This document shows positions 1 through 9,162 of a DNA stretch of 21,616 bases, in pieces. Numbering within the stretch: position 1 is the stretch's first letter; each line of letters opens with the position of its first letter. The notes under the pieces were generated by a model. The model had not been told where the DNA came from. It saw nothing but the letters and a program-made list of their open reading frames with translations, and made no database searches. The translations under genes were made by a program, and so were the position numbers. The DNA is taken from the IMG/VR virus record IMGVR_UViG_3300006754_006134, positions 1-21,616 of that record; one strand, written 5' to 3'. Source of the DNA: a virus.

Positions 1-1369
1 CATCGTCTGCGTTTGATCTGTTGTAATCAGCTATTGCTTCCTGGTTAAGGGTTTTCGATGCTGACTGAATATTTCCCTCAATCAGTTTAGATTCCTTATC
101 CATGGACTCCATCTGATTCTTGTTTAGCTCGAGATTTATCGCATCCTGAATATCGCTAATGTTCTTTTGCCCGTTAAGGCTAAGGCGTTTTTTCTCCCTT
201 TCGAGCATTTTGTCCCAATAGAGAAGGCCTGCATTCTTCATATGCTTTATGGACTCAGCCTCGCTTTTGGAGTTCTTCCTGACCTCTGCCGCATAATTCA
301 ATGCAACACCGGCTTTATCGATAAATGATTTCTTCTCTTGCCGCATGGAGAAAACATCTGCATCGATAGCTTTCATGATTAGTGGCATGAGAACGTTTGG
401 CATCTTTGCGCCCTTCTTCGCAAAAACTCCCTGACCGACCACAGTCCCGGCAGCAGCAAGAACAGCACCAATACCAAGAGCTGATTTCTTGAAGATGTCC
501 CAACCAGATATTTGCCGCTCAGTCGTTGCCTGCGTCACAAGACGATCTGTTAGCTCATTTGCCTTGGTCTGTCTCTCCCTCCAGGCCTCAAAGGCTTTAT
601 CTCTTTCGCCTTTTGCCCACATGGCTTCATTGTCTTTCATGAAGAGGTGGTAGTCTTCTTCCCCTTGAACCTCTGCCCTTAGAAGGGCATGCTTTTCGAC
701 ATTCTTCTTTTGCCTCGCCCTTATCTCAGAATTTTCCTTCGCAAGAGCCAGCATATCTTCATTGTTTCTGGCTCTGAAGCTATCCATGGCGAGCGATCTT
801 CCGAGAGATCCAGGAGGCCTTTCACCCTGGCTTCTTTCGGTCGCCTTCCGAGCTTTTATTATTGATTTCTTAGGAAGGCCTGTTGCCCTGGCGAGACGCG
901 TCAGTACCTCTGGGTCCTCAAGGGACATCTGGTCGGAGTCATCAACGGACATCTGCTTTGAGTAAAACTGCCTCTGCGCTTCTTCCAACTCTCCTGGAGC
1001 CAGAAGGATTTCGGCCTCCTCGGGAGACATTGCTTCGCCCTCTTTTGGCATGGATGCAATTCCACTTTGTGCGACTCTTTCGGGATCTATCCCTCTGGCC
1101 TCTTCCTCACTAGAGGCACCAGCATAGGCCTTCCTCAAATGCTCCGGCAGAGTTCCCGCAAAATGAAGAGAACTCAGTCTTTCTCCTTTTTCTGCGCCCT
1201 TAACCCTGCCTACAGTACTTGGGTCAACTGGCGGTGGAGTTCGCGCTTGCTCGCCTGAAGACAGCTCACCATACTTTTCGGCCTCAGCAGCCGCTAGCCT
1301 CTTCCTTTCCTGTTCCTCGGGAGAGTCCTCAAGCAACCACGCAAGCCTTCTTTTCTGCGCATCAGCCAT
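1..1369 (-). CDS. Large virion-associated protein, C-terminus beyond left edge
   Basis: This minus-strand frame is open from an ATG at 1369 to the window edge, giving about 456 visible residues and no stop. It begins MADAQKRRLAWLLEDSPEEQ and is rich in Glu, Lys, Arg and Ala, with long stretches that look helical or coiled-coil. A hydrophobic, glycine- and alanine-rich segment lies near residues 295-316 (ALGIGAVLAAAGTVVGQGVF) and could insert into or cross a membrane. The start is 4 bases after the stop of the 980-aa gene, so the two are co-transcribed at the end of the visible late operon. In podoviruses this place, after the nozzle, is typical of internal virion (ejection) proteins that leave the capsid with the DNA. 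That role is inferred from position and composition; I recognise no catalytic motif. A tail or fibre component is the main alternative. Confidence 0.75.
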   Translation of the reverse strand, partial: MADAQKRRLAWLLEDSPEEQERKRLAAAEAEKYGELSSGEQARTPPPVDPSTVGRVKGAEKGERLSSLHFAGTLPEHLRKAYAGASSEEEARGIDPERVAQSGIASMPKEGEAMSPEEAEILLAPGELEEAQRQFYSKQMSVDDSDQMSLEDPEVLTRLARATGLPKKSIIKARKATERSQGERPPGSLGRSLAMDSFRARNNEDMLALAKENSEIRARQKKNVEKHALLRAEVQGEEDYHLFMKDNEAMWAKGERDKAFEAWRERQTKANELTDRLVTQATTERQISGWDIFKKSALGIGAVLAAAGTVVGQGVFAKKGAKMPNVLMPLIMKAIDADVFSMRQEKKSFIDKAGVALNYAAEVRKNSKSEAESIKHMKNAGLLYWDKMLEREKKRLSLNGQKNISDIQDAINLELNKNQMESMDKESKLIEGNIQSASKTLNQEAIADYNRSNADD

Positions 1370-1373
1370 TTTA

Positions 1374-4316
1374 CTACGCCTTTCCTTCGATTCGGTCTAA
1401 TCGCTTAAGCAGACCCGCAATCATCATAGACTGAGAATCGATCAATCTTTGCTGATTTGCGTCTGCTGCTAATCCAACCATCGTTGCCTTGCCCGAGTCT
1501 ATCCTTCTCACACCATTCTCGTCCTTGCTGACGAATGATTTACCCGGAGCAGTCTTCTCTGCGTCTTGAGCTATGATGCCGTATTGATCTGTCTCCCCGC
1601 CAAACTCGGGCTTGTAGTCGTACTTTACCGGGTTAAGCTCTCTTAGGAAATTAGATAGCTCATCCTGAGATGGACCAACTCCAGACTTTGCCTCCTCATC
1701 GCTTATGGTCCCAGGAGAGTCCCACCTCAGTTGCTGCCCAAGGTTGCCTAAGGTGGGCTGCGGGCTAGAGTAGGAGAGGGCATCCGGCACATGCAGACCT
1801 TCAACAGATGTCTTTGTCTCAAACCCAGAATTAACAAAGCGGGCTGGACTGTATCCGGAGTAGGCGAGGTCTCCAGGGGGAGTCAACGAGCTACCTATGT
1901 CTAGGTTAGGTGCTGCATCAGGGTCGTAGTTAGATAGATTCGTACCGCCGAACATGCCGGATAAGGCCTTGCCTCCGAGATCTCCAAGAAAACTTCCAGC
2001 CGCAGTCCCAAGAGGGCCAAGAGCAGAACCAGCTGCACCCCCGATAAGGCTACCGGTGGCCCTTGCGGCAGTCTCTCCTGGATCTTTCCCACCCAGAAGA
2101 CCAGAGGCTAGCTTCATGCTGGGACCCACAACAGGGATCGAAGCCCCTCCCGCATCTGCGGCTGCCCCTGCTGCATCCGCGGCAACATCTGTAGCACCAT
2201 CTCCAGCTGCTGCTGCTATATCGGAGACGATAGATCCCCCTTGGCCTAGCACCTCCTTGGCAGCCTCCTTACCTACGCCTTCGGCGGCATTAAGTAGCGC
2301 CTCATTGCCCTCAGCTGATGCCTCTATGAGGCTCTTAGTGTGATCTGCGACTCTTCTGCTTAAGTCCTCAGGGCCATCATCAAGGAGATAGGCGCCTCCC
2401 TCGAGAGCCTTACCGAGTCCGTATGTTCCAAACCTCTGGAGCGCAGCTTCTTTTTGTTTTTTACCCTTGGCACCCAAGAGGGGGAGGGCAGCCCCTATCC
2501 CACCAAGAACTTCCTTGGTTGCTTTTAGTCCGGTAGTAGCTGTGTCTCTCCAGTCATAAGGCAGAACGCCTGCCTCCTCGCCTGCTGGGCTAGACGGGAG
2601 TAAGCCCTTTGATTTCTGGGACAAGTCAGGACTGAGCCCGCCAAGAAGCCTATCCTTCCTATCCCCCTCAAATGATGGGCCTGGATCATCAGAGGTGTAG
2701 CCTCCAATCCCCGTGGGCTCAATATTTTGTTTTGCCACTTCATCGCTTATAGTCCCTCCGAATTCCTCGGCATATGCGGCCATCGCCGACTGAACAAAGG
2801 CCTCTTCCTCCTCTGGCGTCATAGGCAGCTCGCCATTAGCAGATCGCCGCTCATTCTCAGCAGTGACCGAATAAGTGCGCATCGTCTCCTCTATCCAGGC
2901 ATCGCTCTCTTCTTCTGTCATAGCGGGTTGGCCATTTTCCAATCGCCAACGATTCTCTCTCTCAAACCCCGTATTCGCTAGACTTATTACGTTATTGAAT
3001 TTATCGCTCTCTGCCTTTGCCGCCAGCCACGCCTCCGAGTCAGCATCCATTTCGAATACATATTCCCATGTGCCCCTATCTTCATCCCATATCTTCATCA
3101 TCTCAACGAGATTGCCCTGAGCATTTGTACGGGTTACGATCACAGGGTCCGGCTTGCTGTATCCCTCCTGAAGCTCCCATCTCCCTGTGGCCTCGTTTTT
3201 CACATAGCCCTTAGGGGGAGCCTCCCCTCCAGATCTCGTCGCAAGACCAATCTCGCCTTCTCTAGACCCAACAACAGTTTGCGTTGGGACCCCATAGGTA
3301 TCCCCACCAGGAACACCAAAGCCCATAAGTACGTTAATGATTGGAGCCATCTCTGCAACGGTGCTTACCTCATCAGAGAAGAAGCCAGTTGCCTCAATAG
3401 ACGATTTAACCACCTCTGTTGATGCCCCAAGCCTACCGGCCCAATACTTATAAGCCAAATCCCTGCGCTGCTGCTCTAATTGAGCATCGACTTGCATAAT
3501 GGCAACATCTCTTTGGACGCCCTGGCCAATCAGGGTCTGTATCATGTTGTCTCTTTGGCCCTCTAGCTGTGCATTGATCTGAGCATCGGCCTTCTTTGCG
3601 TCATCCACCATCTGCATGGCTTGCATCTGCTGCGTCGCAGCTGCTTCAGTTGCAGCCCTATCTGCCTCAGACAGCTGCTGTGTTTTCATCCGATGAACTG
3701 CCGAGGCGGGTATACCTCTTGCGCCCGCAGCAGCAGACAAGGCAGACTGCCTCGCTCTCTCCTGCTGATGCTTTATCGTATCGCTTACCTCACCGCCCGC
3801 TATTCCCGCAGCCGCAGAGTCAATGGCTATGCCCTGTCTAGATCTAGCATCCGCAATAAACTGATCTATGTAGTCCTGCTGATGGGTCCTGGGGGTATCT
3901 GGATAAGTTGTTGGCGACCCCTGCATCTGCTCATATGTGCTTGGGACTTCTGGGTCTGATGCCCTCCACCTTGAGGGATCTCCCCCAATAAAGCCAGCAG
4001 AGCCAGGAGCGCCAGAACTCTGACGGACAAGGCCAGGGCTTGCCTCTAGCCCGGACTTAATAGAACCTGGCGCAGTAAAGGTTGACACAGGAGCACGCGA
4101 TGCAATTAGTGGATCTCTAGGCGATGAGCCTGCCGCCTCTTTCACCCACCCAGAGGTATCTCCATAAGGGCGGCCATATCCGGAACTCTGCTTTAAGTCT
4201 GCCTCTGCCGGTCCATCGGGATTGGCCTGACCGAAGACGGACCCCGCCTCTTCTTTCATTTGCTCCCTTCGTCTTCTTCTTTCTTCTTCCTCTGGGGTTG
4301 AATACTCGGCCATCAC
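1374..4316 (-). CDS. 980-aa virion protein with C-terminal S74-like (intramolecular chaperone) segment; putative ejection/internal protein
   Basis: The N-terminus is highly charged, followed by an Ala/Gln-rich helical region (about residues 145-300). Residues 454-516 hold two diverged 33-residue repeats, and residues 685-790 are Ala/Gly-rich with a glycine-zipper pattern (SLIGGAAGSALGPLG at 756-770). The last 110 residues resemble the peptidase S74 / intramolecular chaperone domain of phage fibres and some ejection proteins: ISDEEAK at 871, LNPVKYDYKPE at 894, QYGIIAQDAEK at 911, then a terminal helix. A second ISDEVAKQNIEP motif sits at 523-534. The start ATG overlaps the nozzle stop as ATGA; a second Met follows directly. 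Glycine zippers suggest membrane interaction during DNA ejection, an inference. An S74 segment alone would also suit a tail fibre or spike, but there is no beta-rich fibre shaft here. Confidence 0.8.
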   Translation of the reverse strand: MMAEYSTPEEEERRRRREQMKEEAGSVFGQANPDGPAEADLKQSSGYGRPYGDTSGWVKEAAGSSPRDPLIASRAPVSTFTAPGSIKSGLEASPGLVRQSSGAPGSAGFIGGDPSRWRASDPEVPSTYEQMQGSPTTYPDTPRTHQQDYIDQFIADARSRQGIAIDSAAAGIAGGEVSDTIKHQQERARQSALSAAAGARGIPASAVHRMKTQQLSEADRAATEAAATQQMQAMQMVDDAKKADAQINAQLEGQRDNMIQTLIGQGVQRDVAIMQVDAQLEQQRRDLAYKYWAGRLGASTEVVKSSIEATGFFSDEVSTVAEMAPIINVLMGFGVPGGDTYGVPTQTVVGSREGEIGLATRSGGEAPPKGYVKNEATGRWELQEGYSKPDPVIVTRTNAQGNLVEMMKIWDEDRGTWEYVFEMDADSEAWLAAKAESDKFNNVISLANTGFERENRWRLENGQPAMTEEESDAWIEETMRTYSVTAENERRSANGELPMTPEEEEAFVQSAMAAYAEEFGGTISDEVAKQNIEPTGIGGYTSDDPGPSFEGDRKDRLLGGLSPDLSQKSKGLLPSSPAGEEAGVLPYDWRDTATTGLKATKEVLGGIGAALPLLGAKGKKQKEAALQRFGTYGLGKALEGGAYLLDDGPEDLSRRVADHTKSLIEASAEGNEALLNAAEGVGKEAAKEVLGQGGSIVSDIAAAAGDGATDVAADAAGAAADAGGASIPVVGPSMKLASGLLGGKDPGETAARATGSLIGGAAGSALGPLGTAAGSFLGDLGGKALSGMFGGTNLSNYDPDAAPNLDIGSSLTPPGDLAYSGYSPARFVNSGFETKTSVEGLHVPDALSYSSPQPTLGNLGQQLRWDSPGTISDEEAKSGVGPSQDELSNFLRELNPVKYDYKPEFGGETDQYGIIAQDAEKTAPGKSFVSKDENGVRRIDSGKATMVGLAADANQQRLIDSQSMMIAGLLKRLDRIEGKA

Positions 4317-7300
4317 GCACTCCCTATCGTATTGGTTTCTGACGTTCTAAAGATACCACGTTTCGATCCTACCTCTAGAGCAATGTTCTCGATGACAAAC
4401 CCATCACCAGTTGCGGATGAGTTATCAGCATCGTAAATCTCAAATTTTATAGCTTCACATTTTTGCTTGGATAGGTGCGCTCGAAACTGAAGAAGCGCAT
4501 CTGTAGCAGAGTCAGTCGTAAACGTATACGTATCTATAGCCGCACTGTCGTCATAGTCATAGTAGACCTTCACAGTCAGAACATGCTTATCTTTGCTTTT
4601 TCCTAAAAGAGAAAACCGATAAGCACGAGCAAATCCCTGAATCCCATTAAGAGAAATCCATCCCGTCTTTAGCTTCGTAACCAGATAGGTCGTATCTAAC
4701 TTATAACCTGACTCCTTCCAAAATTTATTGGAGTCAGTGACAAGCATTATCTCTCCGTCATTATTCCCCATCCCCACAAACCGATCAGAGCCAAGGGTAG
4801 AGAACGTGAAGTGACTCCATTGATCAAATTCATAATTATAAACAAGGACGCTTGTGTTTAGGAGGAATCTTATCGTTGAAGTGGCTTGATCTTGGATCAT
4901 ATCTAAGACTCTAGACGAGCCAAGAGTGCTCTCAACCGGAGCACCTATATACTTAATACCACTCCCGGTAATCGCGTGTATGCCCTTTGCGTTTTGAAAG
5001 AATAGCCCTATATCAGAATAAAGAGTTGGGCTCCCGCGAAGAGCACCCATGCTATTGCTCACTATCCTCGGAGTATAGTAGCTTCCAGATCCAGTCCTAG
5101 ATGGACCATCACCATCCAAAGCCCATATGGAATTCTCTCTAAAGATATAAAGAGTCTCCCCCGAGCTCCCAAGGGCGGTTGGCTTGTCATCAAGAATGCC
5201 ATCCAGGGGGACAAAGAACGTATCATTGAAGTTGGTGCCGTGCCCATTCCTATACTCTTTACTGAAAAATATTCGATAATCTTCACTGATGATAAAGAGC
5301 CTATTTCGATGAGCTGCCACATAGAAACATGCTGGGCACCTTGTATTGGCGACCTCGCCAGAGTCAGTATAGAGCGCAGCAGACGAGAGAACATCATCAT
5401 CCTCTGCCTGGTCCACAAGCGTCTGAGTAAACGTCGAGTGCTGCCCTCTTATATTTCCAGCCGCATAATATAGGTTCCCATCACCCTCGGTCCGATACAC
5501 TAGGATCCTATACTTTCCTCCTGCGATTTTCTGGGAGGCACTATTGACGACGATCGTTACAGTATCATCGGAGGAATCAGTCGCTACTGACTTGGAATCG
5601 GACGGCTCGGATTGATAGAGATTCCCCTGGCTATCCTCCTGCTCGAATACGACCTTATACTTATATGTTTTGCTGCTATCCAGTCCTCCAGCAATGCCCC
5701 CATCAGACGCCGTTAAGGTCTTTATGTATGGCTTTGGCTTGCCAACAATATCCTGGTAGAGGTCAAAGGAGTCCCGAAACAGAGCATTTCCAGCAGTCCA
5801 ATAGATGTTTTTACCGATCTCCGCCCTTCTGACCCCATACGTGGGGACAGCATCAAACGAATACTTCACAATGGTTGGAACGGTAGCAAACTGAAAACCG
5901 GCGGCATCGTTAATTGACTGAGGCGGACCAAGCGTAGACATGACACCATAGGCACTGCCACCGTCAGAGGCTCTAACTGCTCTTCCGGGATGGCCGTTAA
6001 ATGTGCTGCCTATGTTTGCGGTTAGCGATGTACCGACCAGGTTCCCATCTTGATCGAAGTAATTGAGGGTCTCAATCCCTCTGGGGTAGACCTCCCTGTT
6101 TTCTAGGTTTGGGAAGATTGTCGTCTTGTGGTTATTCTTGCCAAATGTGAACTGGAATGCTCCTGACCCGGCAAACCCCTTGTTTATCTCTTGAGGGTCA
6201 TCATGGAACGCAAGCGAGCTTGGTGTCTTTATGGGTATCCTGTAGGTCACTTCCCCATCTGAAGCCCCAGTACCATAGGAGTTATAAACGAGATCAACAG
6301 TTTCAATACTAGACGTTACTGTGGGGTCCTCCTTGTTATCAACAAAATAAAGAAGCTTAAATGATGCCTCTGTATCTGTGCTTGTTTTTGTTATCGCGCT
6401 AGACAGCGATCCGCCTTCGGTGAAGTTATGAACTCGGATAGTATGCGGGACACCCGGGGTGATGAATCCGATATAGATCTTATCAGCTTCAATCGAAGAC
6501 TTACCCATAGCAAGATGGGCATACGTAAGAAGAGTATCTGGAGGAGCAGTAGCGCCAAGGCCAGTGCTTGTGTCCAGGGTGCCCGTCAGGGACGGAGAGG
6601 CTACATTATCTGTTATTGATGTATCCTTAACGATCCGAACGCTATACGTTGAGTCGTGCCGGTAATACCCAACATAAGCGCAATTTGCCGTAAAGGACTC
6701 AACGACATCAAAAGAACATTGATCCTTATGCTCCAGATAGTTATCCGACACAAGGGCCACTAAGCTATCAGAGCTTGACGCAATTGCCCCATCGTTATCA
6801 GGGCCGAATATTGTTCTGTTTAGCTCATCTGCTGCACCACCATCTGCACCGGCATTATTGTACTCGTAGTACACAGCAAACTGTGTTGCACTAATCGCGA
6901 CTGGCTTAATGCGTCCGTAGAAAGTGGTCTTAGCGAATGTCGATCCTGATAACCCGAAAGTAGTTTTCAGTATAGACATATTAGATGCATCAATGAGGTT
7001 AACGGAATAGCCGATGCCGCCGGTGCTTGACGACCCCTCTCTGACCAACACCGCAGACGTAATGCATATAAGAGAGTCATCTGTGCTAATTGCTATCTCT
7101 GGACTAGAGAAATAAACAAAATTATACGTAGAAGAGCCAGAGAAATCATGAGGTGATAACGGAAATACCTCTGTAGATAAAGGGCTCCACTTTGACTGTA
7201 GGCGACTCTTCGTTGAGGGAGACGCTGGATTAATTCTCCATGTATGCCCGCTGGCCTCTAGTCCATAATAAGCACCCTTGTACTGGAACGATCCCTCAAA

Positions 7301-7495
7301 GAAGTGGGTGCCAGCCCCGGCCGGGTATTCGAACTGGGTTTCAGTGTAACCCTTTCGCTTTTCTATCTCGCCATGCTTATTGAATACAGCATTCTCTAAG
7401 ACCTCAAGCTCTCCCGGCTCCAATGTAACATCGGTCTTCTTCGTTTGGATGCCTTTGCTGAATGGTATATTCGCTATTTTTTTCTGAAGAGCCAT
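4313..7495 (-). CDS. Tail nozzle / tail tubular protein B-like structural protein
   Basis: This 1060-aa protein is almost wholly beta-rich. Its N-terminus (NIPFSKGIQTKK, then NAVFNKHGEIEKRKGY) carries the pattern of an early conserved Asn, then Gly and Lys-Arg-x-Gly, seen at the start of phage nozzle proteins of the T7 gp12 / P22 gp10 type. A fibronectin-III-like stretch lies around residues 601-676. Propeller-like blades follow from about 725 to 905 (for example RNRLFIISEDYRIFFSK and GETLYIFRENSIWALDGDG). Such proteins form the hexameric distal tail through which DNA exits. I chose the ATG at 7495: it shares one base with the preceding stop (TAATG) and has GGGTG five bases upstream. An in-frame TTG at 7507 lacks a ribosome-binding site. 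The protein is longer than T7 gp12 (about 794 aa). The nozzle role rests on pattern and gene order, not on a search. Confidence 0.72.
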   Translation of the reverse strand: MALQKKIANIPFSKGIQTKKTDVTLEPGELEVLENAVFNKHGEIEKRKGYTETQFEYPAGAGTHFFEGSFQYKGAYYGLEASGHTWRINPASPSTKSRLQSKWSPLSTEVFPLSPHDFSGSSTYNFVYFSSPEIAISTDDSLICITSAVLVREGSSSTGGIGYSVNLIDASNMSILKTTFGLSGSTFAKTTFYGRIKPVAISATQFAVYYEYNNAGADGGAADELNRTIFGPDNDGAIASSSDSLVALVSDNYLEHKDQCSFDVVESFTANCAYVGYYRHDSTYSVRIVKDTSITDNVASPSLTGTLDTSTGLGATAPPDTLLTYAHLAMGKSSIEADKIYIGFITPGVPHTIRVHNFTEGGSLSSAITKTSTDTEASFKLLYFVDNKEDPTVTSSIETVDLVYNSYGTGASDGEVTYRIPIKTPSSLAFHDDPQEINKGFAGSGAFQFTFGKNNHKTTIFPNLENREVYPRGIETLNYFDQDGNLVGTSLTANIGSTFNGHPGRAVRASDGGSAYGVMSTLGPPQSINDAAGFQFATVPTIVKYSFDAVPTYGVRRAEIGKNIYWTAGNALFRDSFDLYQDIVGKPKPYIKTLTASDGGIAGGLDSSKTYKYKVVFEQEDSQGNLYQSEPSDSKSVATDSSDDTVTIVVNSASQKIAGGKYRILVYRTEGDGNLYYAAGNIRGQHSTFTQTLVDQAEDDDVLSSAALYTDSGEVANTRCPACFYVAAHRNRLFIISEDYRIFFSKEYRNGHGTNFNDTFFVPLDGILDDKPTALGSSGETLYIFRENSIWALDGDGPSRTGSGSYYTPRIVSNSMGALRGSPTLYSDIGLFFQNAKGIHAITGSGIKYIGAPVESTLGSSRVLDMIQDQATSTIRFLLNTSVLVYNYEFDQWSHFTFSTLGSDRFVGMGNNDGEIMLVTDSNKFWKESGYKLDTTYLVTKLKTGWISLNGIQGFARAYRFSLLGKSKDKHVLTVKVYYDYDDSAAIDTYTFTTDSATDALLQFRAHLSKQKCEAIKFEIYDADNSSATGDGFVIENIALEVGSKRGIFRTSETNTIGSA

Positions 7496-7809
7496 TAAAA
7501 CACCCAAACATCTATGGTTACGCTTGCGGAAGCTATTAGTTTAATGAAGCTAGCCTTGCTCGTATTTGTTGATTCATTATCATATACGACGGCATTAGCA
7601 CTTCTCTTCACTACGATATAGCCCTTGGACTCTCTCCCGAGCTTATGGGCAATGACTGATGCTGAGGTTGTAAGATCGACATCTGTGATCAGGTTGCCGT
7701 CCAGGAGATCTACAGAGAAAATCGGACCAAGGGCTTCTTGGAGCTTATATTGAATCTTGGTCAGATTAGGGTCTGACACATTGTAAGCCTCATATTTAGG
7801 CAAAGCCAT
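7495..7809 (-). CDS. Small virion protein between adaptor and nozzle
   Basis: This 104-aa protein begins MALPKYEAYNVSDPNLTKIQ. Its C-terminal two thirds show beta-strands around VIAHKLGRESKGYIVVKR (residues 52-69) and a hydrophobic end. The combination of a short strand, H-x-LGR, and then G-Y/F-hydrophobic is one I associate with small proteins encoded beside tail adaptors in podovirus-like genomes, whose role is mostly undefined. The start is well supported by GGGAGG four bases before ATG. The stop shares a base with the nozzle start, so the pair is probably translationally coupled. A structural or tail-assembly role is inferred from position. Confidence 0.75.
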   Translation of the reverse strand: MALPKYEAYNVSDPNLTKIQYKLQEALGPIFSVDLLDGNLITDVDLTTSASVIAHKLGRESKGYIVVKRSANAVVYDNESTNTSKASFIKLIASASVTIDVWVF

Positions 7810-7818
7810 GAGTCCTCC

Positions 7819-8511
7819 CTACGCGTATCTCCAATGGCCAGGCAGCACACCAACGGAATCATCCACAATACCTATTGGTTCGCCCGCATCCCTATTGCTT
7901 GATGCTTCTTCGATTCTCTCTTTAAGTCGATCTAGCTCGCGCTCAAGTGAAGTTGTTGAGGTCTCTTCCTTGTGTCTCATTTTGATAGCTGCTGAGTAAA
8001 CTGCGTACTCTTCCCAGTTAAGGGCAATTCTATCATCCACTTCTGCTTCGTCAGTTCTTAGCTTTGTATATGATGGAACATACCACACCTTCACCGTATC
8101 TGTCGAAGTCGGCTCAGGCATAAATACAATGTCTTTTGCGTTGAGATTGTATTTATAAAGAGGGAATCCCCTGTTGTTGTATACTGACTCATCAGAGGCG
8201 AAGGCGTTTCTCTCACTGAACGAATACCTTGGAATCCGAACAGTGTCAGATCCCTGGGTGATATCGACGCCTAGCACCTTGTAGAGATCAGTAATCCCTA
8301 TGGTTGAAAACGAGTAGGTACTCGTCCCGCTTGCCAGAGAAAAGGAGGCAGAACTAACATAATAATCCTCGAACTTTAAGACCAGGATATCATGCAATTC
8401 ACCTAAGCCCGTATTGATGTAATCATTAATCTCTGCATCAGCGAAGAAGTTATTCCCCACCGCATCAGCGATCCTACGAGCCCTAGTCCTTAACTCTAAC
8501 AAGGTAGACAT
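7819..8511 (-). CDS. Head-to-tail adaptor protein (phage adaptor family)
   Basis: This 230-aa protein opens with LLELRTRARRIADAVGNNFF, then DAEINDYINTGLGELHDILV and FEDYYVSSASF. This N-terminal helical signature of L-R-x-x-A-R, aspartates and Y-I-N-x-G-L-x-E-L is typical of phage adaptors that dock under the portal and gate the tail (P22 gp4-like in role). The middle is beta-rich and contains FMPEPTSTDTVKVWYVPSY. The C-terminal third is helical and charged (LERELDRLKERIEEA). The length is ordinary for the family. Its ATG overlaps the stop of the 80-aa gene (TAATG). Position between capsid genes and nozzle agrees with the assignment. Confidence 0.83.
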   Translation of the reverse strand: MSTLLELRTRARRIADAVGNNFFADAEINDYINTGLGELHDILVLKFEDYYVSSASFSLASGTSTYSFSTIGITDLYKVLGVDITQGSDTVRIPRYSFSERNAFASDESVYNNRGFPLYKYNLNAKDIVFMPEPTSTDTVKVWYVPSYTKLRTDEAEVDDRIALNWEEYAVYSAAIKMRHKEETSTTSLERELDRLKERIEEASSNRDAGEPIGIVDDSVGVLPGHWRYA

Positions 8512-8753
8512 TAGTAGCCCTCACCGTCATCATCATCCTGCTTGCCAGGATTACCCTCACGAGCCTCAAGACATATCTCAATGCAATCCTTCAGGGAGTC
8601 TGCAAATCTTGCATCATCGCCATCCTTAACTGCACTAAGGCATTCCTGAGCGGCATCATCAAAGGCATCCTTGTAATCATCGTGCCCTTCTTCCTTTGAG
8701 TGCTTTATTGATTTAGCACCACCAAGAATCAAAGCGATAGATGGACCTTTCAT
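8511..8753 (-). CDS. Small acidic protein in head module, function unknown
   Basis: This 80-aa protein has a short hydrophobic N-terminus (MKGPSIALILGGAKSIKH) and is otherwise strongly acidic, ending DDDDGEGY. Its central part (DDYKDAFDDAAQECLSAVKD and FADSLKDCIEICLEA) looks like two amphipathic helices with three cysteines. The ribosome-binding site is strong, with GGAGG seven bases from ATG, and is placed just after the UUCG hairpin, so this gene begins the segment downstream of that element. Small acidic proteins at this place are common in podovirus-like genomes. I know no established function. Confidence 0.7.
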   Translation of the reverse strand: MKGPSIALILGGAKSIKHSKEEGHDDYKDAFDDAAQECLSAVKDGDDARFADSLKDCIEICLEAREGNPGKQDDDDGEGY

Positions 8754-8775
8754 TGAATCGCCTCCGCTAGAGGAA

Positions 8776-8791
8776 GGGGGCCGAAGCCCCC
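8776..8791 (-). terminator. Stable UUCG-loop hairpin after capsid/decoration genes
   Basis: On the transcribed (minus) strand a perfect 6-bp stem, GGGGGC / GCCCCC, encloses the tetraloop TTCG closed by C-G, the exceptionally stable cUUCGg form. It lies 14 bases beyond the decoration-gene stop and just before the ribosome-binding site of the next gene. The following bases are TTCCTCT rather than a clean U-run. It may therefore be a leaky terminator that lowers expression of downstream genes relative to capsid genes, or a 3' end that protects the capsid mRNA. The structure is read directly from the sequence; the function is inferred. Confidence 0.6.
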
Positions 8792-8805
8792 GACCTAGAA
8801 ATTAA

Positions 8806-9162
8806 TTAGATGTCCACATCAAGGATAGCAATGAAGTGAACCTCACAGCCCGCTGTGAGAGCACCTTCAATGTTGCCGGTATCGTCAACCGAGTTGATAA
8901 CAATAGTTCCCCCAGTAGAACCATCCGTAATACTGTGTGAGACTATGTTTGCAATCAATGACTCTCCTGTTGCGGCTGATGGATTCATTATACTTGCGGC
9001 GCAAGAAATGAGCCCGTTATAGGCACGATCAAGGGTAATTGTGAAAACACCGCTAGAAACGGCAACGGAAAATCCAGATCCGCGAACAGTACTAACGTCA
9101 GGGTTAAAGGAACCAGCAATTAGAACCTGCTCAGTTCCACCAAGTGATTGTACAAATGCCAT
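8806..9162 (-). CDS. Probable head decoration / small capsid-associated protein
   Basis: This 118-aa protein (start MAFVQSLGGTEQVLIAGSFN) is almost all short beta-strands rich in Gly, Ser, Thr, Val and Ile, with no cysteine-rich or catalytic pattern. It directly follows the major capsid gene after 11 bases, with AAGGAG upstream of its ATG, and is followed by the UUCG hairpin. Size, all-beta composition and position fit a capsid decoration or stabilising protein expressed at capsid-like levels. I recognise no family signature, so the role is inference. Confidence 0.68.
   Translation of the reverse strand: MAFVQSLGGTEQVLIAGSFNPDVSTVRGSGFSVAVSSGVFTITLDRAYNGLISCAASIMNPSAATGESLIANIVSHSITDGSTGGTIVINSVDDTGNIEGALTAGCEVHFIAILDVDI

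Noticed and set aside
1901-4342. Many opposite-strand and alternative-frame open frames over the structural genes
   Set aside because: They are shadows of the high-GC third-position coding strand; none has a ribosome-binding site or protein-like composition of its own.
7496-7507. TTG start four residues upstream for the nozzle-like protein
   Set aside because: It has no ribosome-binding site, while the ATG at 7495 is coupled to the previous stop (TAATG).
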